In this document: one piece after another, positions 8,931-17,422 of the stretch
Layout of the letters: the number at the start of each line of letters is the position of its first letter
Numbering within the stretch: the first letter of the stretch is position 1
Assembly: GCA_018434355.1 (NCBI GenBank)
Contig: JAHDPL010000027.1
Location: forward strand, 62,001-126,000
Length of the DNA stretch: 64,000 nt
Origin: Sporomusaceae bacterium
Lineage (GTDB): Bacteria; Bacillota; Negativicutes; UBA1444
Reading direction: 5' to 3'
Translations under genes and position numbers: made by a program
Notes under the pieces: generated by a model
The model's database searches: none
What the model was told of the DNA's origin: nothing
Seen by the model: the letters and a program-made list of their open reading frames with translations, nothing else

Positions 8931-10130
8931 TCACTTCCCGTTGATGCACTTTTCCGTGCTGATCCCCTTATGGGGCTTGCCACACAGCTTGCAGGGTTCG
9001 TCCGGGTCGGTATAGTACTTGGGCGGCTGGGCATAAGCAAAAATATTGCCCTGATAATTGCGCAGGATCGCCTGGCTGTCGGACTGGGAAATCAGGTACT
9101 GCGGCATCACCGGGATTTTTCCGCCGCCGCCCGGGGCATCGACGACATACGTCGGCACCGCCAACCCGGTTGTATGTCCCCGTAGCGATTCGATGATCTC
9201 GATCCCGGTCGCGACCGAAGTGCGAAAATGCTCGATTCCTTCCGACAAGTCGCACTGGTACAGATAGTAGGGACGCACACGGATCTGCAGCAGTTTCTGG
9301 AACAGTTCCTTCAATACATTGGGGCAGTCGTTGATGCCTGTGAGCAGTACGCTCTGATTGCCCAGCGGGAACCCGGCATCGGCCAGCCGTTCACAGGCGG
9401 CCTTGGCGGCATCGGTAAGTTCCTTGGGATGATTGAAATGGACATTGACGAACAGGGGGTTGTATTTTTTCAGCATGGCGCACAATTCCGGCGTGATCCG
9501 CTGTGGCAGCACAACCGGCGTCCGTGTTCCCAGGCGGATGATCTCCACATGCGGAATGGCGCGCAGTTTTTTCAATACGTTTTCCAGCAGCTCATCCGAA
9601 ACCAGCAACGCGTCGCCGCCTGACAGCACTACGTCCCTGACTGCGGGTGTCTGACGGATATAATCGATACAAGCGTCAATCTGCTTGATCGTTCGCGCCT
9701 TGTCAGTCGCGCCCGCCAACCGGCGGCGGGTGCAGAAACGGCAATACATCGAACATTGGTCGGTGAGCAGCAGCAAAACCCGGTCCGGGTAGCGGTGAGT
9801 CAAACCGGAAGTCGGCGAATCGACCTCTTCATGCAACGGGTCCGCCATGTCCGATTTTGCCCGGTGCAACTCTTTCGCGGTTGGCACGGCCTGGCTGCGG
9901 ATCGGGCAATTTGTGTCCCGGGGATCCATCAACGCTGCATAGTGCGGTGTAATCGCCATACGCAGGGTCTGCAGGCACTGCTCGACGCCTTCCTCTTCTT
10001 CCGGCGACAGCTCGATGACTTGTTTCAGTTGATCCTTACTGACGATCCGGTTGCGAACCTGCCATTGCCAGCTGTTCCAATCCGACTCGGATACATCCTT
10101 CCATAACGGAATCTCTTTATAGTCCCGCAT
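8931..10130 (-). CDS. kamA: Lysine 2,3-aminomutase (radical SAM, PLP)
   Basis: KamA converts L-lysine to L-beta-lysine, the first step of the pathway. The 399-residue protein has the radical SAM triad C-x3-C-x2-C in CSMYCRFCTRRR (C126, C130, C133) and the PLP-lysine loop PGGGGKIP. A C-terminal zinc-type segment with CKLCGKPH is also present. The start at 10130 (MRDYKEIPLWKDV) fits the family; about 35 upstream codons are open but unlike KamA, and AGGAAGG lies about 10 nt ahead of this ATG. It is the first gene of the operon and diverges from the PucR-type regulator. Confidence 0.94.
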   Translation of the reverse strand: MRDYKEIPLWKDVSESDWNSWQWQVRNRIVSKDQLKQVIELSPEEEEGVEQCLQTLRMAITPHYAALMDPRDTNCPIRSQAVPTAKELHRAKSDMADPLHEEVDSPTSGLTHRYPDRVLLLLTDQCSMYCRFCTRRRLAGATDKARTIKQIDACIDYIRQTPAVRDVVLSGGDALLVSDELLENVLKKLRAIPHVEIIRLGTRTPVVLPQRITPELCAMLKKYNPLFVNVHFNHPKELTDAAKAACERLADAGFPLGNQSVLLTGINDCPNVLKELFQKLLQIRVRPYYLYQCDLSEGIEHFRTSVATGIEIIESLRGHTTGLAVPTYVVDAPGGGGKIPVMPQYLISQSDSQAILRNYQGNIFAYAQPPKYYTDPDEPCKLCGKPHKGISTEKCINGK

Positions 10131-10391
10131 CCTGACAACGCCTTCCTCTCGCTTGTACTTTTTGTTGAAAAACAGATTAGTTCGAAATATATCAGAATCC
10201 AATTGCATTATATAGGTTTTTAGGCTATACTTCATCGTACGGCGAGGATGAAACGAAGAGCAATTTTTTATACATTTTGTACATAACAGTCATTTCTCAT
10301 CAGGATAATGGGCATAGAAAAACCGCGGCAGTCGCCAAAAAGCCGACCCGCGTTTCAAAGCGAAGATTCTGTTTCAAAAGGAGTGATGCAA
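10131..10391. promoter_or_regulatory. Divergent control region of kam operon and PucR-type regulator
   Basis: A TATAAT at 10207-10212 on the minus strand could be the kam -10 box; no good -35 is seen at 16-18 nt, as expected for an activator-dependent promoter. An AT-rich imperfect dyad (TATACA and TGTACA about 10271-10284) may be a binding site. No cobalamin riboswitch core is recognisable despite the B12-dependent enzyme downstream. Confidence 0.35.
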
Positions 10392-12059
10392 ATGGGCCTG
10401 ACCGTAAATGACATCCTGAAAATCGACGCGATGGAAACGGCAAAGATCATTGCGGGACAAGAGGGGCTGGACCGCGAGATCGTCTGGGTCACCGTCATCG
10501 AAGTGCTTGATGAGATTCATCTGCTGCAAAAAGGCGAGTTGCTGATCACAACAGCCTTCGGCTTGAGCGATACGCCCCGTTTGACGGAAGAACTGATCCC
10601 CCGCCTGGTCGAAAGAAAACTGGCTGGACTGGCGATCCAGACCGGCTATTATCTGACGGAAATACCCGACTTGATCATCCGGCAATGCAACCGTTATCAT
10701 TTCCCGCTGATCGAGTTGCCCAAACCGCTCAAATTTTCCGAACTGACCATGGCGATCACCAAACGGATCATCAACCGCCAGATGGAAACTCTGGAATACG
10801 CCCAACGGATACACGAGCGTCTGACGCAGGTCTTGCTGCAGAACCAGGGTTTGCCGCAAATTGCCGCAGTGTTGTCGGACTTACTGGCAGCACCGGTGCG
10901 GATCCTTGATACCCATTTCGATTTGCTGGCCGGCGCCGGGTTTGCAGAAACCTCCCGCTATCTGGAATCGTCAGCGCTGCGCGAGGAATTTCAGGTTCTA
11001 CCAGCAACCCGCTTGCCCAACGCCGAACAGCCGCTGGTCCGTATTTTCGCGAGCGATACGCCGCAAAGCCCGGACCAGTACTTGCATGCCCTGATCGCCG
11101 GTCGCGATGTGTACGGCTACATTTCGGTCCTTTCCGGCAAACCGGTGCTGGAAGACATGGAAAAGATCGCAATCGCCTCGGCGGCAACGATCAGCACATT
11201 GGAGACATTGAAGGACACGGCTGTCCGGGAAGCAGAAGAACGAGTCAAGGGCGATTTCATCGACGACCTGCTGGAAAACAACGTCCTGACCGATACGATC
11301 CTGCGCCGACGCGCCAATTATCTGGGGTTCAACCTGAACAGCAAATTCGTCGTCATGACCATGCAATTCTTCTCGCTACAGTCCCGTTCACAACAGGTCA
11401 GCGAAGAGGTGTTTCAGGAAACAAAAAAGCGACTGTTTTCTTTGGTGCGGTTTTTCCTGCATTCACAACAACAGCAGGCTTTATTGAAGTACAAGAACAA
11501 CAATCTGGCGGTGTTGTTGCAAATCGAACCGGAAACAACTGCAGCCGAAGAAAAAGCCGCGCTTACCAAGTTGGCGCAATCGCTGCGCAGGCAAGTCACG
11601 GCGGAAGCATCAGCGACAATCTCAGTCGGTATCGGCCGAGTGTACAAGCATTTGTCGGACATGTCCCGTAGTCTGCAGGAAGCCGAACAAGCCCTGCAAA
11701 TCGGTCAGCAACTGAACAAGCAAGGGTTCGTGTTAATGTACGAGGATCTCGGACCATACAGTTTGTTCGCCGGCAAGCTCAACGAGGCGGAACTACTCGA
11801 TTACTATGAACGCAGCGTGGCGGGCCTCATCGACTATGATTCCCTCCACAAACGCGAACTGATCCCGACGCTGGAATCGTTCATCCAGTGCAACAATGGC
11901 TTGAAAGAAACCGCCGACACCCTTTTCATCCACCGACACACGCTAAAATACCGTTTGCAGCGCATCCGGGAAATCAGCGGCTTTGACCCGGAAAACAGCC
12001 GCGACTTGTTTCAGTTGCAACTGGGGCTGATCCTGGCGCGACTGCTGGCAAAGATTTAG
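10392..12059 (+). CDS. PucR-family transcriptional regulator, probable activator of the kam operon
   Basis: A 555-residue regulator with an N-terminal PucR domain (about 5-125: LTVNDILKI, GLDREIVWVTVIEV, GELLITTAFGL), a central GAF/GGDEF-like region and a C-terminal PucR-type helix-turn-helix (NNGLKETADTLFIHRHTLKYRLQRI). Such proteins usually activate purine or amino acid catabolic operons. The ATG at 10392 is preferred: AAAGGAG lies 8 nt upstream, while an in-frame ATG at 10386 is too close and one at 10308 lacks a ribosome site. It faces away from kamA, so lysine or a pathway intermediate is a reasonable inferred signal. The stop codon lies at the edge of an inserted repeat element. Confidence 0.88.
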   Translation: MGLTVNDILKIDAMETAKIIAGQEGLDREIVWVTVIEVLDEIHLLQKGELLITTAFGLSDTPRLTEELIPRLVERKLAGLAIQTGYYLTEIPDLIIRQCNRYHFPLIELPKPLKFSELTMAITKRIINRQMETLEYAQRIHERLTQVLLQNQGLPQIAAVLSDLLAAPVRILDTHFDLLAGAGFAETSRYLESSALREEFQVLPATRLPNAEQPLVRIFASDTPQSPDQYLHALIAGRDVYGYISVLSGKPVLEDMEKIAIASAATISTLETLKDTAVREAEERVKGDFIDDLLENNVLTDTILRRRANYLGFNLNSKFVVMTMQFFSLQSRSQQVSEEVFQETKKRLFSLVRFFLHSQQQQALLKYKNNNLAVLLQIEPETTAAEEKAALTKLAQSLRRQVTAEASATISVGIGRVYKHLSDMSRSLQEAEQALQIGQQLNKQGFVLMYEDLGPYSLFAGKLNEAELLDYYERSVAGLIDYDSLHKRELIPTLESFIQCNNGLKETADTLFIHRHTLKYRLQRIREISGFDPENSRDLFQLQLGLILARLLAKI

Positions 12060-12268
12060 GGAACCGCTGAAATAATGGAGATTGCCTTGGATTGAGGTCG
12101 TAGAATTCGCCGATGAAGCTGCAAAATTTGTTGAAGAAAATCAACAGGAAGTTGATTTTAGCGCATAGCGACTGGACGGAGCATTATGCGCGTCCGGCAA
12201 ATTGCAGCAGCAAATCGTTGCGAATCAAGACCGCAATCTTCAGCAATCGAAATTATTCAGCGGTTCCC
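12059..12268. mobile_element. 210-bp MITE-like element with TA flanks
   Basis: The ends form terminal inverted repeats (GGGAACCGCTGAA and TTCAGCGGTTCCC, with AATAAT/ATTATT just inside). The inner arms also match imperfectly over about 80 bp. The element is flanked by TA on both sides (12057-12058 and 12269-12270), as for IS630/Tc1-type insertions. It contains two further small hairpins (AAAATCAAC/GTTGATTTT and GCGCATA/TATGCGC) and no gene. It separates the convergent PucR and alanine dehydrogenase-family genes and may act as their terminator. The parent transposase family is inferred only from the TA flanks. Confidence 0.7.
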
Positions 12269-12284
12269 TAGTGATGCCAATCTG

Positions 12285-13451
12285 CTAGACTTTCACAAAA
12301 TTAGTCGATCTGGTAGATGTCGCAGGCGGCGCCGGCGCTAAATCCCGATCGCTAATCTGCAGCGCGTCCTCCGGTCTCATCCAGGGAATCCCCTGAATGG
12401 CGCTGGTTTCTTCGTGCGTCAATATTCCGTTGTAGGTGGTCAGGCTGCGTCGGATATAGCCATCCGTGACACAGGCTTCGGCCAGACCGTTATTCATGAT
12501 GTTCAAAAACATCGGCAGAGCCTCCGCCGCAATCACGACAGACGTCGAATGCGCCACGGCGCTGGGGATGTTGCTTACACAATAATGCACGACGCCGTTC
12601 ACGACATAACGGGGGTTGTCGTGCGTCGTTTCATGGCTCGACTCGATCGCACCCGGATCGTCATTGCTGATGTCGACAAGTACGGAACCCGGCTCCATCA
12701 ACTTCAGCATCTCTTTGGTAATCAGGAAATCTTTTCTTTGCTTGGGCCAGCGGACGCAGTTGATCACCATATCCGTCGTGGGCAGGACTTGCTGGATCGC
12801 CTCTTTGGTACAGTACAGCGTCTTGATGTCGTTCCCGTATGTTCGGCGAATATCCTGCATCACACCCAGATTCACATCCATCAGGGTGATTGAAGCGCCC
12901 AAATCGTGAAGAATTTCCAACGCTCCGCGGCCGACAATGCCGCCGCCGAGAATCAGCACGTTCATTCCCGGCGCACCGGCAAACCCGCTGACAAATTTGC
13001 CTTTGCCGCCATTGATCGTCAGCATTGATTCCAAACCAAACAAAGCGCCTTGTTTACCGGCCGCCTCGCAATTCGGCGAACCGTTGCGATGACTGTCTTC
13101 GGCGGTGATCGCCGTCACTTTTTTCTTCAGCAGCGCCTGCACTTCTTCCGGATGCGCCGCCGGATGGATGCAGCAGTAAACGATCTGGCCTTCTCTGAGC
13201 AGTTCGTATTCCGACTGCTCAATTTCTTTTACCTTCACGACAAAATCGCATTGACGATAAATCTCTTCCGCAGTAGCGCACAATTCAGCCCCGGCTTTTT
13301 GATATGCCTGATCGGCAAATCCGGCCGCCTGGCCGCAGCCGCTCTGCACATAGACCTGGTGGCCGTTTTCAAGGATCGTCGCTACCTCGAGCGGTGTCAG
13401 CATCACTCTGTTCTCGCCGTGCTTGATGTCTTTCAATACGCCCAAAATCAT
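12285..13451 (-). CDS. ald: Alanine dehydrogenase family protein
   Basis: The 388-residue protein starts MILGVLKDIKHGENRVMLTP, the N-terminal signature of the AlaDH/PNT family, and has the NAD-binding loop VLILGGGIVGRGA near residue 175. The family interconverts alanine and pyruvate with NAD(H). The catalytic segment differs from standard Ald: where most have Y-L-H-L-A it reads YCCIHPAAH, so another 2-amino-acid substrate is possible. It starts one base after the stop of the ABC ATPase gene, with AGGAGG inside that gene, and is the last gene of the peptide importer operon. This suggests it consumes an amino acid released from imported peptides. Confidence 0.75.
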   Translation of the reverse strand: MILGVLKDIKHGENRVMLTPLEVATILENGHQVYVQSGCGQAAGFADQAYQKAGAELCATAEEIYRQCDFVVKVKEIEQSEYELLREGQIVYCCIHPAAHPEEVQALLKKKVTAITAEDSHRNGSPNCEAAGKQGALFGLESMLTINGGKGKFVSGFAGAPGMNVLILGGGIVGRGALEILHDLGASITLMDVNLGVMQDIRRTYGNDIKTLYCTKEAIQQVLPTTDMVINCVRWPKQRKDFLITKEMLKLMEPGSVLVDISNDDPGAIESSHETTHDNPRYVVNGVVHYCVSNIPSAVAHSTSVVIAAEALPMFLNIMNNGLAEACVTDGYIRRSLTTYNGILTHEETSAIQGIPWMRPEDALQISDRDLAPAPPATSTRSTNFVKV

Positions 13452-13452
13452 C

Positions 13453-14433
13453 TTATTTTCCAACCTCCTGATTGCATAATGTGCATGCAACAAAATGTTC
13501 TTTGGCAACTTCTTTCAACTCAATATCGCGTCCCGTGCATTTTTCCGAGACATAGTCGCAGCGGGCGGCAAACCGACAACCCGGCTTGACGTTGATCGGG
13601 CTGGAAATTTCTCCTTTGATCAGGACAAATTCTTCATCCCGTTTGGAAATATCCGGTTCCGGGATCGCCGATAACAAGGCTTTCGTATAGGGATGCAGCG
13701 GATTGGTGAACAGCTCGTCCGACGCAGCCATTTCGACGCATTTTCCCAGATACATGACCATGATCTTGTTGGAAATATGCTTTACCACACTCAAATCATG
13801 CGTAACAAACATATAGGTAAGACCCAGTTCATCGGCCAGATCCATCAACAGGTTCAGGATCTGGGCCTGAATCGACACATCCAGGGCCGATACCGGCTCA
13901 TCACACACAATGAACTTCGGGTTCAGCGACAAGGCGCGGGCGATGCCGATGCGTTGGCGGCGTCCTCCGTCGAGTTCGTGCGGATACGAGTTGGCATATC
14001 GTCTGGCCAGGCCGACCAAGTCCATCAATTCGGCCGCCCGGTTATAAATCGCGCTTTTGCTCGGAAAGGTATTGTGGATGAACATATATTCGGCGATCAC
14101 TTCAACGACCGACTTGCGCGGGTCGATGCTGGAGTAAGGGTCCTGAAAGATGATTTGCAGGTCTTTTCTGAGTTCACGCATTTTGCCCGACTTCAGCTTG
14201 GTAATGTCAACGCCGTTATACAAGATTTGCCCGGATGTCGGCTCGATCAGCCGCAGGATCGTTCTTCCCAACGTACTCTTGCCACAGCCTGATTCGCCGA
14301 CCACGCCGATCGTTTCGCCGGAATAAACCTTCATATTGATACCGTCCACCGCGTGGAGAAGCGCGCCGCCGTTCAGCTTGAACAGTTTTTTCAAGTTTAC
14401 GGTCTCAATCAATGGGGTTCTTGCAGAATCCAT
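13453..14433 (-). CDS. Oligopeptide/dipeptide ABC transporter ATPase (OppF/DppF type)
   Basis: This 326-residue cytoplasmic ATPase of a peptide importer has Walker [10 protein letters not shown], a Q-loop [13 protein letters not shown], a divergent ABC signature [14 protein letters not shown] and Walker [15 protein letters not shown]-terminal oligopeptide-type extension carries a Cys-containing CRFAARC segment. The start at 14433 has AGGAGGGAG 7 nt upstream; a longer frame is not supported. It is preceded by its partner ATPase with a one-base gap. Substrate class is inferred from family and neighbours. Confidence 0.9.
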   Translation of the reverse strand: MDSARTPLIETVNLKKLFKLNGGALLHAVDGINMKVYSGETIGVVGESGCGKSTLGRTILRLIEPTSGQILYNGVDITKLKSGKMRELRKDLQIIFQDPYSSIDPRKSVVEVIAEYMFIHNTFPSKSAIYNRAAELMDLVGLARRYANSYPHELDGGRRQRIGIARALSLNPKFIVCDEPVSALDVSIQAQILNLLMDLADELGLTYMFVTHDLSVVKHISNKIMVMYLGKCVEMAASDELFTNPLHPYTKALLSAIPEPDISKRDEEFVLIKGEISSPINVKPGCRFAARCDYVSEKCTGRDIELKEVAKEHFVACTLCNQEVGK

Positions 14434-14434
14434 C

Positions 14435-15439
14435 TTATTCTCCCTCCTGCGGCGCCGGCGCGGCGGACGAGTCGGCAAACAGATGGCAAAGCAGCGTATG
14501 CGTGCCTTCAATCACCTGTTTGGGGCGCTCATTGATGCAGATGTCCATACAATGCTGGCAGCGCGGAGCGAAACAGCAGCCTTTCGGCAAATTGGACGGG
14601 TCAGGCATCAACCCTTGAATCGGTTTTAACCGGTTTGAACGCGTGTTCAAACTGGGAATCGAATCGAACAAGCCTTGCGTGTACGGATGGCGTTTTTCTC
14701 CTGTAAACAAGTCAAACACCGTGCCGGATTCGACAATTTGCCCGGCATACATCACAGCCACGTCGTCGCAAATCTTGGCAACGATCCCTAAATCATGCGT
14801 AATCATCAACATGGATGTGCCGATCCGGTCCCGCAGTTCTCTGATCATCATCAATACCTGGGCCTGAATGGTGACATCAAGCGCAGTGGTCGGTTCATCG
14901 GCAATCAGCAGGTCCGGTTCGCAAACCAAGGCCATGGCGATGACCACCCGCTGTTTCATGCCGCCGGAGAACTGGTGTGGATACTCGTTTTTGCGGCTGG
15001 GCAGGATGCCCACCATCGACAGGGCGGTTTCGACCCGTTGATCGACTTCGTCGTTGCTTAAGTTCGCATTGTGAAGCTTGATCGCTTCGGCAATCTGTTC
15101 CCGTACTGTCATCACAGGGTTCAGGCTGGTCATCGGATCCTGGAAGACCATCGCGATGCGGTTGCCTCTCACTTTGCGCATTTCCAGCGGCGACAACTTT
15201 AGCAATTCTTGCCTATCGAAGTGAATTTCGCCGCTTAAAATCTTGCCTGTCTTCTCAGGCAACAGTCGCATGATCGAAAGTGCGGTCGTTGTTTTGCCGG
15301 CGCCGGTTTCCCCTACCAACCCAAGCGTTTTCCCCTTGTTGATCTTTAAATCAATTCCATTGATCGCTTCGACGGTTTCCAAATCGGTTTGATAAATAAC
15401 CCGCAGGTTTTTTATATCTAAAATCAAATCATTCTTCAT
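14435..15439 (-). CDS. Oligopeptide/dipeptide ABC transporter ATPase (OppD/DppD type)
   Basis: A 334-residue ATPase with Walker [11 protein letters not shown]-loop [16 protein letters not shown], signature [15 protein letters not shown], Walker [13 protein letters not shown] and switch His in MITHDLG. The C-terminal oligopeptide motif with [11 protein letters not shown] is present. It pairs with the neighbouring OppF-type ATPase as a heterodimer. AAGGA precedes the ATG. The gene follows the second permease by 26 nt in the same operon. Confidence 0.9.
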   Translation of the reverse strand: MKNDLILDIKNLRVIYQTDLETVEAINGIDLKINKGKTLGLVGETGAGKTTTALSIMRLLPEKTGKILSGEIHFDRQELLKLSPLEMRKVRGNRIAMVFQDPMTSLNPVMTVREQIAEAIKLHNANLSNDEVDQRVETALSMVGILPSRKNEYPHQFSGGMKQRVVIAMALVCEPDLLIADEPTTALDVTIQAQVLMMIRELRDRIGTSMLMITHDLGIVAKICDDVAVMYAGQIVESGTVFDLFTGEKRHPYTQGLFDSIPSLNTRSNRLKPIQGLMPDPSNLPKGCCFAPRCQHCMDICINERPKQVIEGTHTLLCHLFADSSAAPAPQEGE

Positions 15440-15465
15440 ATACTACATCCTTCTCCCATGCAGCG

Positions 15466-16368
15466 CTATGACTTCAGTTTCGGGTCCAACGCGTCACGCA
15501 GACCATCGCCGATTAGATTGATCGAAGAGGCTGACACCACAATCGCCACTGCAGGAAAAAACATCAAGTGAGGCGCCGCTCGCATGAATTCGCGCGCCTC
15601 AGCCAGCATCAGCCCCCATGCCGGGGCGGGCGGCGGCATTCCCAGACCCAGGAAGCTAAGCGTCGATTCATAGAGGATGATTTTAGCGACATTCAACGTG
15701 GTGTTGACGATGATAACGCCCATCGCGTTCGGCAGGATATGGGTCAGGATGATCCGGGTACTGCCTGATCCGCCGGCTTTGGCGGCTTCAACATAATCCT
15801 GTTCGGCCAGGTTCAAAACCTGGGAACGCACCAAACGCACATAATTGGTGAAATAGGCCAACGTAAGCGCAATCAGCAAGTTTTGAAAATTTGCTCCCAA
15901 CGCGAATACCACTGCCATGGTGAACAAAATATCCGGAATCGACATGAAAATATCGAGTGACCGCATGATCACGCCGTCCACCCTGCCGCCGAAGTAACCC
16001 GCAATCGCGCCGAGTGTGCTGCCGATCAAGCAGGAACTTGCTGTTGCCAGCAAAGCAACCATCAACGAAGTTCTGCCACCGTACAGAACCCTGGCAAATA
16101 CGTCCCGCCCGTAAGAATCGGTACCGAACAGATGCTCCGACGAAGGCGGTTGATTGATCTGGGAAAAGACGCCTTTTGTTGCCGCTGAGTAAGGAACGAT
16201 GAAATTCGCGCCGGCAAGCAGAATGAGGATAAACGAAAACAAGACTAGGCCGATGACCGCACCTTTGTTTTTCTTATAGCGACGCCAGACTTCTTTCGCC
16301 TGACTTTGCTTTTTGAAGACTATTTTGTCTGGTGTCTGGACAGTTGCTTGCGACATGCCGTTTTCCAC
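15466..16368 (-). CDS. Peptide ABC transporter permease (OppC/DppC type)
   Basis: A 300-residue inner-membrane permease with an N-terminal cytoplasmic arm rich in Lys/Arg, a first membrane helix (IGLVLFSFILILLAG) and the OppC-type EAA loop EAAKAGGSGSTRIILTHILPN. A GTG start at 16368 is chosen: AAGGGG lies 7 nt upstream inside the end of the OppB gene, and the upstream open frame overlaps that gene without a ribosome site. It forms the membrane pore with OppB. Confidence 0.88.
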   Translation of the reverse strand: MENGMSQATVQTPDKIVFKKQSQAKEVWRRYKKNKGAVIGLVLFSFILILLAGANFIVPYSAATKGVFSQINQPPSSEHLFGTDSYGRDVFARVLYGGRTSLMVALLATASSCLIGSTLGAIAGYFGGRVDGVIMRSLDIFMSIPDILFTMAVVFALGANFQNLLIALTLAYFTNYVRLVRSQVLNLAEQDYVEAAKAGGSGSTRIILTHILPNAMGVIIVNTTLNVAKIILYESTLSFLGLGMPPPAPAWGLMLAEAREFMRAAPHLMFFPAVAIVVSASSINLIGDGLRDALDPKLKS

Positions 16369-16372
16369 CAAA

Positions 16373-17314
16373 TCACCCCTTAACTCGCGCGTACTTGGCT
16401 CGGATACGCGGATCAATATATGCATAAATCAAATCGACCAACAGCATGACCACTGTAAAACAGACCGAAATCAATATGGTACCGGCAATAATAACCGGTT
16501 CATCCTTATAGGTAATCCGGTCGACAATCAGGCTGCCGATGCCGGGAATCGAAAACAGTTTCTCGGCGACAACCGCGCCACAAATCAGATTGCCCAGGCT
16601 CATACCGACATTCGTCACTACCGGCAACAGTGCATTGTGAAGGGCATGCTTCCAAATCACCGTATGCTCGGAAGCCCCTTTGGCCCGTGCGGTTCGCACG
16701 TAATCCTGACGGATCGACTCCAACATGGAAGATTTGGTAAAACGCAAGTTAAATGCAGCAGGCGGAATCGAGACAGCGAGCGCCGGCATGATAAAACTGC
16801 TGAACGATTCAATGCCGTATGAAGGAAGCCAATTCAATTGCAAAGAAAAAGCGTACAAGAGCAGCATACCCAAAACAAAAGACGGAATCGCCGCAATAAA
16901 GAAAGCGATCAAGGATGGAATCGTATCCCAGAGCGAGTATTGCCGCACCGCCGTATAAATGCCAAACGGTATGCCAATTAACGAGGACAGGACAATCCCG
17001 ATAAAAGCCAGACTGACAGTCACTTTATAGCGTGGCCATATCTCTTCAAAGACCGATTGCTTAGTGAAATAAGACACGCCGAAATCCTGTTCGACCACCA
17101 TTTTATATACGTATCGAACATATTTTTCCATGAATGGCAGGTCATATCCCAGCTGGCGGTTCAATTCATCCACCTGGGCCTGTGACGCCGCATCACCAAG
17201 CAGAATCCTGGCCGGATCACCCGGAGTCATGCTCATAACCAAAAAAAGAATAAAAATTACGCCCAATACGGAAGGAATCAAAAACAGCAACCTGTTGATG
17301 ACATATCTATACAT
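16373..17314 (-). CDS. Peptide ABC transporter permease (OppB/DppB type)
   Basis: A 313-residue membrane protein with about six helices, beginning MYRYVINRLLFLIPSVLGVIF, a very typical OppB start. The family segment MTPGDPARILLG and the EAA loop TARAKGASEHTVIWKHALHNALLP are present. It forms the permease dimer with the OppC-type protein that follows 4 nt later. A stem-loop lies in the gap between its gene and that of the binding protein. Confidence 0.89.
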   Translation of the reverse strand: MYRYVINRLLFLIPSVLGVIFILFLVMSMTPGDPARILLGDAASQAQVDELNRQLGYDLPFMEKYVRYVYKMVVEQDFGVSYFTKQSVFEEIWPRYKVTVSLAFIGIVLSSLIGIPFGIYTAVRQYSLWDTIPSLIAFFIAAIPSFVLGMLLLYAFSLQLNWLPSYGIESFSSFIMPALAVSIPPAAFNLRFTKSSMLESIRQDYVRTARAKGASEHTVIWKHALHNALLPVVTNVGMSLGNLICGAVVAEKLFSIPGIGSLIVDRITYKDEPVIIAGTILISVCFTVVMLLVDLIYAYIDPRIRAKYARVKG

Positions 17315-17361
17315 TCATCGTCCTCCCTCACAAGTAGCAAAAAGCTTAATTGCCAGGTAGA

Positions 17362-17399
17362 AAACGTTAGGCTGCCTTTGAAAAGACAGCCTATCCGTT
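17362..17399 (-). terminator. Stem-loop between binding-protein and permease genes (attenuator or mRNA stabiliser)
   Basis: TAGGCTG/CAGCCTA arms with an inner CTTT/AAAG stem and an outer AACG/CGTT pair form a hairpin in the 108-nt gap. Read on the minus strand only a broken T-rich tail follows. Such hairpins commonly allow excess binding protein over permease. Confidence 0.55.
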
Positions 17400-17422
17400 T
17401 ATCACTTCAGTTGGCTATTGGT

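Noticed and set aside
10131-10391. Cobalamin riboswitch upstream of the kam operon
   Set aside because: No B12-box-like sequence or multi-stem structure is recognisable in this short region.
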